Shown here: in pieces, positions 55,607-64,000 of the stretch | Layout: each line of letters begins with the position of its first letter | Numbering within the stretch: position 1 is the first letter of the stretch | DNA from: Azorinus chamasolen | Taxonomy: Eukaryota; Mollusca; Bivalvia; Cardiida; Solecurtidae | Length of the DNA stretch: 64,000 bases | Assembly (NCBI GenBank): GCA_963576725.1 | Contig: OY755237.1 | Coordinates: forward strand, 54,163,805-54,227,804 | Reading direction: 5' to 3' | Notes under the pieces: generated by a model | Database searches by the model: none | Told to the model about the DNA's origin: nothing | The model's input: the letters and a program-made list of their open reading frames with translations, nothing else | Translations under genes and position numbers: made by a program

Positions 55607-55858
55607 GCAAAATGTTTGGATCAAGAATGAACACCGAGTAACTCGATGGCTGATCAGGATCCATACCGTTTGTCATGCTGGTCAGTGTCTGTGAAGGGAA
55701 TACATACTGTTAAAATTAACACTGACAAATATACACGTTGTCTGTCTCGTAATGTTTAACATAGACCTGTTTAATTTTTAATTCAGTCTGCAATTACATT
55801 TGCAAACAGTTTGGATCCAGAGTTACTCGGCGTCTCATCAGGATCCAAACTCTTTTGC
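55607..55858. repeat. Two BamHI-type hairpins
   Basis: 55609-55672 (ATGTTTGGATCAAGAATGAACACCGAGTAACTCGATGG...GGATCC, diverged) and 55801-55853 (GCAAACAGTTTGGATCCAGAGTTACTCGGCGTCTCATC...). Confidence 0.55.
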
Positions 55859-56285
55859 ACTCTGGTCGCGTTTCTGTACAGCCATTGAAGAAATAATGTA
55901 TTTTACTACGTGTTACTTTGTACACGAAAGATTCCCGGGGGATTGTTGGATTAAAGGTTACAGATGAACTGAAGGAGGGAAGCGTGCTGTTAAGTCATAG
56001 TGTTGACACTTGAACATAAGAACGGTGGTATGAATAGTTCACTCCGCCCATGACTAATACTTCAGCAAACACATCGTAACCATGGTAACTATTGCTAATT
56101 TATTGAGCCAATAAATGGATTATAAGTGATGTAAGACGTTGATGAATTGATGTTTGAATTGTCTTCATCGGTGTCTTGAAAGAAGCTCTAGTCTCAGTAT
56201 ACATGTATGCATTCATAAAAGAGTCCATGAGAAGACTTAGATCATTCCTTTTAATTGAAACCGAGTATTAAAGTTTATTAATATT

Positions 56286-56512
56286 AACCCATTCTCTCAT
56301 ATTGATGCCTTTTGTCGCCTCTGTAAAAGTCATTTTTGAAAACATTGTGATAAATAGAGCATTTTCTCCATAGGAGCACATGCACTATTTATCACAGTGG
56401 TTTCAAAACTACATAATTCTAAAATGTTCCTTTTCTGTAGTAAATGCTCCTTTTTTGGTAGATTTATACAAAGAGGTTGTGTCTAAAAATGTTCTAGGAG
56501 GGAGTTGGTTAA
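56286..56512 (+). mobile_element. Family-2 TTAA MITE, complete
   Basis: TTAACCCATTCTCTCATATTG to TTCTAGGAGGGAGTTGGTTAA. Hairpin ACATTGTGATAAATAGAGCA...ATTTATCACAGTGGTTTC with centre CTCCATAGGAG. Confidence 0.65.
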
Positions 56513-56943
56513 ACTAAGGTCGAACTTGTGATTAACGTTTGCACATAATTTGTATCCAAATGAGACGATGAGTCATATGGACCAGGAGCCTCGGTATGAC
56601 TCGAACAGTTCGATCCTCGGACTGTATGTTTGCGGAAAAGACATAACGCGTATGGCTAATGATTGGATACGAAACAGGACATGTTTTGAACGGATCATAG
56701 TTTACTCTATTGCTAATCAAGCGTGCCAATAAAGATTTTTTAAGTTATGCAAGAAGTTGGTGAATAATTCTTTGAATTGTCTTCCTTGAAGAATAGAAAC
56801 AAGCTCCAGTCTCCGTGCAGTATTTATAATCTTCAAATTTACACTAACATCGCACAGTTTGTCTTGCACATGGACATTCTTTTAGGTATTTACTATTTAG
56901 TATTTCGTTCCTCTTATCTCGCCATCCACAACCTCACTGGAAG

Positions 56944-57013
56944 TTGCAAACAACTTAGATCCAGACGAGACGCCGAATAACTCGGTATCTCATCAAGATC
57001 CATCCTGTTTGAC
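56944..57013. repeat. BamHI-type hairpin, diverged
   Basis: GCAAACAACTTAGATCCAGACGAGACGCCGAATAACTCGGTATCTC...GATCCATCCTGTTTG. Confidence 0.5.
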
Positions 57014-57419
57014 ACTCGGCCAATCATAATCGAATCAGACGTAGTCAAAATTGAACAGAATAAAACTTGAGCCGACATTTTATTCACACAGCGGGTTAAG
57101 TGTTAACTATAGTATTATACACAGAATATATTTCATTGAACTAATGCGTCAGTTTCACGGGTCTTAAGTACTCTCAATTACCTATCAGGCAAAGGACCAA
57201 CACTTATATCAAAGAAATACTACCAAAGGTGACAAAATATTGACGAAGGAGAAAATGCGATTTGTATCTAAGATTGTGTAACGTACTGATTGACTTCTCA
57301 ACTTATTCTTGGTCAGGCGCGATACAATGTCAGTGTTTATTTAATTAACATTTTCTTGTCGGTTTCTCTGAAGTACAATTACCAATCCCGAATAGTTGTT
57401 ACAGGTGTTTTAACCAATT

Positions 57420-57600
57420 TCCTAATGAATATTCAATGTAAGAAATATTATTTATTAGCTCAATATTTATAATGGCAGGACTGTCCGACAGTTTGGCTAT
57501 GACAGAAGCTGCACAATCACTTATATTTTATTCCATAAGCAAGCAGAGCAGACCCTGTTCAGACGTCTGATCTGGATCTACTCTGCTTTCATTTTTTTTT
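57420..57600 (+). repeat. Family-1 MITE, partial
   Basis: CTAATGAATATTCAATGTAAG, TTATTAGCTCAATATTTATAATGGCA, then AGCAAGCAGAGCAGACCCTG...TCTGGATCTACTCTGC with a shortened loop. Confidence 0.5.
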
Positions 57601-57777
57601 CAAAGGTTTTTTTTTCTATCAGATAAATGGCTAAGCAGACATTTCAGGTTGTCGGGCACGAATACTTGACTCTGTCAATGTCCATTGAAAACACAACTTT
57701 TGTAGAATCCTGACTGTTTTATTTACCAGTAGAATACATTCATTAAGAAAGGTTATACTTCGCGGGAGGCATTTAAA

Positions 57778-58025
57778 TTGTAAACAGTTTTGACCCGATT
57801 AAAGGCTCCCCTAGGAGCCCTCTGATCTGGGTCAACACTATTTGCAAAGACGTTTAAATGTGTATCTATTGACCACTTTATGCATTAACAGTGGCGTCTT
57901 TAAAAGCAAGTGGTTGCTTAATGCAGACCAAAACGAATGTAGAAAGCTACCTTAAGCTACCACCTGCTTTGGAGACCCATAATTGTTCTCTTTTTAGTGA
58001 TCGCTTAAATAGAGAGGGTTTACTG
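57778..58025 (+). mobile_element. Family-1 palindrome followed by a CAGTAGAACC MITE
   Basis: 57780-57846: TAAACAGTTTTGACCCGATT...GATCTGGGTCAACACTATTTGC. 57889-58025: CAGTGGCGTCTTTAAAAGC to GAGAGGGTTTACTG, interior hairpin partly deleted. Confidence 0.55.
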
Positions 58026-58368
58026 TATTTCAATATCAACGGATGTTCTGAATGTTTGAACGATGCACGAACATTGTTCTGCAGGGGAACAAAAACATTG
58101 GAAGAACTATTTTAAAACTAAATTATTCAAACATTAAGATTTTGGACCGCCCTTATTGCAGTCGCCGGTTCGTTTGGTCCGCGAATAATTGTAACTAAAC
58201 ACTCGCGTCTTCCGGTTACAATAACTCGCGGACATGGGTCAATACTCATCTGTGCAATAAACGTGTGCAGAATTGAATTGAACAGGTGTAATTTATTGCC
58301 GAAATTGTCCATAAAACGCTGCTAATAATCTTCTGATTTATTTTTTGGTTTTAATCTAAATGCAATAA

Positions 58369-58560
58369 CTATTCAGTGACAGTCATAAACATCGTAATAT
58401 TAACGACGTGAGAATACCAAGCATTTTGTCCTACAATTTCATACTCCCAAGTTTTGATCGCAATCTCAGTAATAACCACAGAGTGTTGGTCTCCATCAAC
58501 TTGTTTGACAAATACGTGGACAGACAGCATATTCATATCTCCTGGGATTAGTACAAAACT
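58369..58560 (-). CDS. Possible orphan terminal exon (unrecognised)
   Basis: On the minus strand an open frame of about 60-74 codons reads GDMNMLSVHVFVKQVDGDQ and ITEIAIKTWEYEIVGQNAWY, alternating hydrophobic and polar residues in a beta-sheet manner, ending at TAG (58369). A CCCAG acceptor candidate lies just upstream of GAGATATG near 58548. An AATAAA sits about 30 bp past the stop. No partner exon could be joined with certainty; a GTACGT donor near 59186 and a CGAG|GTAAGT donor near 59266 on the same strand are candidates. No family recognised; may be chance. Confidence 0.25.
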   Translation of the reverse strand, partial: SFVLIPGDMNMLSVHVFVKQVDGDQHSVVITEIAIKTWEYEIVGQNAWYSHVVNITMFMTVTE

Positions 58561-58600
58561 GTTGTAACTAACATTAACGGGTGAATTCATCATAACATTT

Positions 58601-58667
58601 GCAAATAGTTTGGATCCTGATGAGACGCCGAGTAACTCGGCGTCTCATCAGGATCCAAATTGTTTGA
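58601..58667. repeat. BamHI-type hairpin, perfect 24-bp arms
   Basis: Arms 58609-58632 and 58636-58659 (TTTGGATCCTGATGAGACGC + CGAG and its exact complement) with loop TAA; outer GCAAATAG / TTGTTTG continue the pairing. Confidence 0.8.
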
Positions 58668-58987
58668 CTAATTATTTCTTTGTTTAAAAACACACTTTTA
58701 AAATTAAAGCAACCAACATTTTTTTTTGCAAGTGTTTGCGAAGGTTGTCGCAAGTGATACAACAGTATAACGTCAATACCCCGATTTCTTCTCCACTGAC
58801 TTGAGAAATAAGACAGTATAAAATGAGACCACACAGCGGCGTATGAATATCTAAATGACGCGGTGGTATTCGCTTTAGATTTCAGTAATTTGATATTTGT
58901 TTTTGGTTTTAATTATCAGCATCCATCTCTACTCATCTCATCAAACTTTTAAATCATTTTCCTGCTAAATGCTGCCTTTCTTGCATT

Positions 58988-59052
58988 TTCAATCAACTTG
59001 GATCTAGATGAGACACCGAGTAACTCAGCGTCTCATCAGGATCCAAACGCTT
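58988..59052. repeat. BamHI-type hairpin
   Basis: TCAACTTGGATCTAGATGAGACACCGAGTAACTCAGCGTCTCATCAGGATCCAAACGC; three or four mismatches between arms. Confidence 0.6.
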
Positions 59053-59307
59053 TCGCACTCGGTAAACTGTTTCTTAAAAACTGAAACGAATAGGGGTAAG
59101 TAGAATTTGCTATAATTATCGAAGAATAGGCAGATATTATTTTTATAAACAAGATAAGGGTTGACTTGAAAAAATCTACGTACTCGTTTAGGGACTTCCA
59201 AGCCCTTAATCTGCCGAAAAATAGTGTCATCTAAAAGTCTGGTATAGTATATTTTCACTTACCTCGGATTCCTTAATCAAATATTTAGGAAGTGGTCATT
59301 TGTGTGA

Positions 59308-59410
59308 CAAACAGCTTGAATCCTGATGAGAATGACAAAGTAGTTAAGTCAAGTACATGTAGTCAAGTCTAATTACTTGGCGTCTCATCTGGGTCCAGGC
59401 TGTTTGCAAA
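59308..59410. repeat. BamHI-type hairpin with an expanded loop
   Basis: ACAAACAGCTTGAATCCTGATGAGA...GGCGTCTCATCTGGGTCCAGGCTGTTTGC; the centre is replaced by AGTTAAGTCAAGTACATGTAGTCAAG. Confidence 0.55.
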
Positions 59411-59655
59411 TGTGACCATGTCGTGTTTGGAACAAAAATGGAAAAGCTTTCACAAGGAGCACGAGGAAAATACAAAGCATTAAACTTCTCTAAAGCAACC
59501 GCCTTGAAAAAACAGTTTTAGCGGACAATAAGGAACAAATATACATTTTATAATGTATATAGTGTACATGTATATTATCATTTAATCCTGGTCAATATTC
59601 ATGCAAGAAATACTGCCACTATGGATATTAATTACTTATATAATAATTAGATTAG

Positions 59656-61588
59656 TTTTTATACGCCCACCTAATAAAGGTGGTCGTATATTGTCGTGGC
59701 CCTGTCCGTCCGTCCGTTCGTTCGTTCGTCCGTCAACATTTTGTTTGTCCGCTGTTTTCTGGGAAAACTATTTGACAGATATTAATGAAACTTCACACAA
59801 ATGTTTAATGCATCAAGATCTGAAGCTGAGTTGATTCTGAGGTTCATTTGATTAGTCGTTTCAGAGTTATGGCCCTTGTCCTAAAAAATATGCATATAGT
59901 TTGTCCGCTGTTTTCTGGGAAAACTATTTGAGAGATATTAATGAAACTTCACACAAATGTTTAATGCATCAAGATCTGAAGCTGAGTCGATTCTGAGGTT
60001 CATTTGATTAGTCGTTTCAGAGTTATGGCCCTTTTACTAAAAAAAATAATGCAAATACATGCAAATTGTTTGTCTGCTGTTTTCTGGGAAAACTATTTGA
60101 CAGATATTAATGAAACTTCAGAAAAATGTTAAATGCATCAAGATCTGAAGCTGAGTTGATTCTGAGGTTCATTTGATTTTTCATTTCAGAGTTATGGCCC
60201 TTGTCCTTAAAAAATATGCAAATAGTTTGTCCGCTGTTTTCTGGGAAAACTTTTTGAGAGATATTAATGAAACTTCACACAAATGTTTAATGCATCAAGA
60301 TCTGAAGCTGAGTCAATTCTAAGGTTCATTTGATTTGTCGTTTCAGAATTATGGCCTTTGTATTTAAAAAATAATGCAAATACATGCAAATAGTTTGTCG
60401 CTGTTTTCTGGGAAAACTGTTTGAGAGATATTAATGAAACTTCACACAAATGTTAAATGCATCGAGATCTGAAACTGAAATGATTCTGAGGATCATTTAA
60501 TTTTTCGTTTCAGGGTTATGGCCCTTGTCCTTAAAAAATAATGCAAATGCATGCAAATAGTTTGTCCGCTATTTCTGGGAAAACTATTTGAGAGATATTA
60601 ATGAAACCTCACAAAAATGTTTAATGCATCAAGATCAGATGCTGAGTCGATTTTGAGGTATATTTGATTTGTCGTTTCGGAGTTATGGCCCTTTTACTTA
60701 AAAAATAATGCAAATACATGCAAATAGTTTGTCCGCTGTTTTCTGGGAAAACTATTTGAGAGATATTAATGAAACCTCACAAAAATGTTTAATGCATCAA
60801 GATCTGATGCTGAGTTGATTTTGAGGTTTATTTGATTTGTCGTTTCGGAGTTATGGCCCTTTTACTTAAAAAATAATGCAAATATATGCATATACGATAT
60901 AGTTTGTCCGCTGTTTTCTGGCAAAACTGTTTGACAGATATTAATGAAACTTCATCCACATGTTTAATGCATCAAGACCTGAAGCTAAGTCGATTCTGAG
61001 GATCATTTGATTTGTTGTTTTGGAGTTATGGCCCTTGCACTTAAAAAAATAATGCAAAATCTATGCAAATATGAGGATGGCCATAACTTTTTCATTTGAA
61101 ATGATATTTACTTCAATTTTTTCATATGGTTAAACCTCAAGGTGAATTTTCACATATATTGCGGGGGTTTTGATATGTCATTTTATTCTAAAGTTATGGT
61201 CCTTGAACTTTGTGTGTTCGTTGCTTTGTTTGTCGGTCAACTTTTACTTTGTTTTCTGGGAAAACTATTAAAATGATGTAAATGAAACTTAACACAAATG
61301 TTTTAAGCAACAAAATCTGAAGCTGAGTTTATTTTGAGGTTCATTCAGTTTGTCTTTACAGAATTACGCCCGTTGCACTTTACAAAAATCTGCAAATATG
61401 AGGATTAGCTGTAACTTTTTTATTTAATAAGATATTCACTTCAATTGTTTTAAAAATAGTATCACCTTAATATTGAAATCAAGATCTGAAGCACAGATTA
61501 GAAAATGTCAACACTTATAAGGCATGTTGAATCAGAGAAAGTTCGCAAGTGGGCGTATTATGTACCGTATGCGGTACTCTTGTTATAA
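59656..61588 (+). mobile_element. HINE/pearl-like repeat, ACGCCCACC subtype, about 165-bp tandem core
   Basis: Start TTTTTATACGCCCACCTAATAAAGGTGGTCGTATA hairpin, TCCG/TTCG tract; core anchor TTTGTCCGCTGTTTTCTGGG near 59741, 59899, 60067, 60225, 60393, 60559, 60727 and 60903. End AAGTGGGCGTATTATGTACC...GGTACTCTTGTTATAATA. Most unit junctions carry ATGCAAAT (often twice). Confidence 0.7.
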
Positions 61589-61594
61589 TAGCAT

Positions 61595-61730
61595 ATGAAT
61601 ATATGGGATTTTGGCTCAGACAGAAACTAGAATCAGATCTATATCCTACCATTAGCACATACAACAGATCCTGATCAGACGGCTCCTACAGGATTTGACT
61701 GATCTGGGACTACTCTGCTTGCAAGGTGTG
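61595..61730 (+). repeat. Family-1 MITE, partial
   Basis: GAATCAGATCTATATCC body, ACAACAGATCCTGATCAGAC...GATCTGGGACTACTCTGCTTGC palindrome. Confidence 0.5.
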
Positions 61731-61875
61731 AAACAAGTTTTTATTTAGTGTGTTTTTTCTATTTTTGTCTGTGGCCGAGTACTTATGGTCTTTGACTCGT
61801 TTGAATAATAAATACTAAAATTGTCTTTTATCCACCAAACCTATTTTGTGACCACTTCTCTCTTCGAGACGATTC

Positions 61876-62380
61876 TAGATAGATAGATAGATTTATTTCA
61901 ATATCGAGCAACAAGACAATAGTTAGCAACACGTACATATTTAAATATTATAACAATATAAAAATTGATAATGATAGTGTAATATGCGTGTTATGAACCA
62001 TGTCAGTCACATCAATATCAAAGATGACACACAAAAAAGAGGAAATACATCTCTTATTTCCATTGTGGTCCTTGTTATAGATGGTCTGACATAGAGAGGC
62101 ATGAATTATGAAGACAGTCAATTAAATAAATTACTTATTATCACAGTGTTGTAATTGCTCTCTAATTTACTAGAATTATATAAACAATATGAAATAAGCT
62201 ATCTTGATTGGCACAATTATCACAAATTACTGAAAAGTTATAAAAATCTTAGTAAAAAATAATGCAATATGAAATCGTAGTAAAATTAATGTAATGTGAA
62301 ATCTGTTGTAAACAATGTACCGACATTAATAACAATCATTTAAATTCCCAACCACATGCCATTTAGTCAGAAAACAGAGA
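61876..62380 (-). repeat. Possible 3' end of a minus-strand retroelement
   Basis: AGATAGATAGATAGATTTATTTC is, on the minus strand, GAAATAAAT followed by a (CTAT)n tail, a common LINE/SINE 3' end. Nothing coding in the next 500 bp. Confidence 0.3.
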
Positions 62381-62381
62381 G

Positions 62382-62500
62382 TTAACCCTTTCCGTCATAT
62401 ATAAATTGTATTGACCTACTTGTAATCAGGGTAGACCCAGACCAGACGGTTCCTATAGGAGCCGTCTGATCAGGGTCTGCTCTGTTGCTTTTGCCATGAT
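62382..62500 (-). mobile_element. Family-1 TTAA MITE, truncated
   Basis: TTAACCCTTTCCGTCATATATAA, then GTAGACCCAGACCAGACGGTTCC, TATAGGAGCCGTCTGATCAGGGTCTGCTCTG. Confidence 0.6.
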
Positions 62501-62515
62501 ATTGGTCTGATTCTA

Positions 62516-62615
62516 AAAAAGGTCACAACAGAGTGTTTCGAGACGATTCTGAAGAGTGATCACAACACTATATGGTTTGGTGGAAAAATAAAGGAGTTAT
62601 TCTTGAAACATGTTT
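62516..62615. repeat. Part of the CCACCAAACCCTA palindrome family
   Basis: GGTCACAACAGAGTG, CGAGACGATTCTGAAGAGTGATCACAACAC, TGGTTTGGTGGAAAAATAAAGG; a left arm of the same type lies at 61835-61875. Confidence 0.45.
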
Positions 62616-62789
62616 TAATTTACGCATCTTATCTGGACCTCCGGTTTGAAGAATTTATTGTTTGAAAAGTGTTCTGTGTGTACATGTACCTCATCGTTTG
62701 CGGTTACCCTGACAAAGGGAACTCGTCCAACACTACACAACATTTCCTAAAGCCCTTCCTCCATCAATATTAGTTTAAGAATTTATTAA

Positions 62790-62995
62790 TATATGAATAT
62801 TCATGGATGTATGTTTTACATTTACACATTCATAAGAAAGTGTTTGGCTGTGACAGAAACTTCAGAATCAGATCTATAAACAAACTTCAGCATCAGATCT
62901 ATGTTATATCAGATCTTATGTTATTCCCTACGCAAGCTAAGCAGACCCTGGCCAGACAGCTCATGTAGGGTATGCTCTTCTTGATTGCTTGATAT
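62790..62995 (+). repeat. Family-1 MITE, diverged
   Basis: ATATGAATATTCATGGATG, duplicated CAGATCTATRWTAT, ACGCAAGCTAAGCAGACCCTGGCCAGACAGCTC with the right arm mostly lost. Confidence 0.45.
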
Positions 62996-63104
62996 ACATG
63001 TAGATCTGCATCTACAGTTTCTGTAATGACAAAAATATCTCTGTTGATACCATTTTCAAAATTAATCTACTGAAATTACTGAAATTGTATTTACCCTTTT
63101 AAAA

Positions 63105-63430
63105 AGTTGTTTGCTATTATTGATTAAGATCACATCAGTCGAATTGTAGAATGTTACCAGTATTTGTGTTGTTATTATTAACTAAAATGATACCAGTATA
63201 ATTGTAGAAACTTAGTTTGTGTTATTATTATCGATGAAGATGATACCAGTCGAATTGTAGAAAGTTAGTTTGTGTTGCTATTATTTACTAAAATGATACC
63301 AGTATCATGGTAGAAACTTAGTTTGTGTTGTTATTATCTATTAAGATGATACCAGTCGAATTATAGAAGGTTAGTTTGTGTTTCTATTATTAGCTAAGAT
63401 GATACCAGTCCAATTGTAGATGCTGTAGTT
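63105..63430 (+). repeat. About 60-bp tandem, five copies
   Basis: Unit GATACCAGTCGAATTGTAGA + AAGTTAGTTTGTGTTGTTAT + TATTNACTAAGAT. Confidence 0.75.
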
Positions 63431-63675
63431 TTGTATATGTACAAGAATTATTTTTTTTAAAATGATTCCTCAAACTTGGGGATGTTTTCGTTAGATTCTT
63501 TTTTTTTCATTTCTTTATTTTTCCTTTTTATCATTTCTTTCTTCGTTTTTGTTATCACTGCCAATCTCCTCTCAATGCAGAACGCTTTGGAATCTCGGTG
63601 GGATGCTCAACGATGAATGTCTGTTCTTGGTCCATGGTTTTTTTTTATTTTCGGTTCACATGTTGGACATTCTTT

Positions 63676-63938
63676 GAACCTTTATCTCATCAATATTCAT
63701 GTAAGAAATAAAAACAGTGAAAACTAATTTCCTCATTTTTATAATGCCATATGGACATAGAAATGAACTTTTGATCATGGCATAAACTTCAGAAACAGAT
63801 ATGTATTATTCCAAAAGCAAACAGAGCAGACCATGGTCAGACTGTTCCTACATATTGTTTGATATGTGTCTGCTCTGTTTACAAAGAAACGTGGATTTAT
63901 TGAGAAAACGTGGATTTATTGAGTAAAGGGATTAACTA
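63676..63938 (+). mobile_element. Family-1 MITE
   Basis: AACCTTTATCTCATCAATATTCATG left, AAGCAAACAGAGCAGACCATGG...GTGTCTGCTCTGTTTAC palindrome, GAGTAAAGGGATTAA right. Confidence 0.55.
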
Positions 63939-63977
63939 TTTACATACCCTTGCAGGGAATTTGTGAGAACCTATGCA

Positions 63978-64000
63978 AAAACAGTTTGGAATCCAAACTG
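63978..64000 (+). repeat. Start of a BamHI-type hairpin, cut by the window end
   Basis: AAAAACAGTTTGGAATCCAA. Confidence 0.4.

Overview
This is a gene-poor, AT-rich stretch of an animal nuclear genome. The introns have GT-AG junctions, one gene is a metazoan peroxiredoxin-4, and many families of small DNA elements lie nested in one another. The element families (hairpin repeats with TCTG/TCCG tracts ending in CTCTTGTT, tRNA-derived SINEs, and short palindromic elements with GCAAACAG ends) point to a marine mollusc, most likely a bivalve such as a venerid clam. The species is inference.

Only one gene is complete: peroxiredoxin-4 on the + strand, six coding exons between 12076 and 19039. All splice junctions and phases agree and give a 252-residue protein with an N-terminal signal peptide, the peroxidatic VCP motif, the resolving GEVCP motif and the GGLG/YF motifs of typical 2-Cys peroxiredoxins. 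At the left edge, two exons of a transposase-like gene (+, 33-222 and 2149-2435, incomplete at both ends) run tail to tail into two exons of a P2X7-type intracellular-domain protein (-, 5584-5382 and 2543 to about 2354). At 44.86-47.63 kb lies a decayed non-LTR retrotransposon that keeps its endonuclease domain, the start of the RT and the C-terminal tail, but has lost the RT catalytic core and carries a 418-bp insertion.

The rest is repeats. (1) TTAA-flanked elements with CCCTTTCCCT ends (piggyBac-like MITEs), containing a palindrome of about 68 bp. (2) A second TTAA family with ends CCCATTCCCTCAT and a different hairpin. (3) TA-flanked CAGTAGAACC elements (Tc1/mariner-like MITEs). (4) BamHI-type hairpins built on CAAACAGTTTGGATCC. 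(5) Long elements with a 5' hairpin, a TCTG/TCCG tract, a tandem core of about 155-165 bp and a CTCTTGTT end (resembling helentron-derived HINE/pearl elements). (6) hAT-like, foldback and GAGGCCTG-ended elements. (7) Minisatellites of 25-46 bp, several made of amplified pieces of element 1. Nesting gives a relative order of insertion at several places.

Layout: 0-5.6 kb, transposase and P2X7-domain exons with hAT-like and SINE insertions; 5.6-8.2 kb, RFX-box array and small MITEs; 8.6-10.65 kb, foldback plus 160-bp satellite; 12-19 kb, PRDX4; 19-32 kb, MITEs and four long tandem-core elements plus a 360-bp array; 32.5-36.8 kb, foldback and GAGGCCTG elements; 36.8-39.1 kb, a MITE-poor zone; 39-44 kb, palindrome arrays; 44.9-47.6 kb, the LINE; 48-55.2 kb, four minisatellites; 55-64 kb, BamHI-type hairpins, a possible orphan exon and one long tandem-core element.
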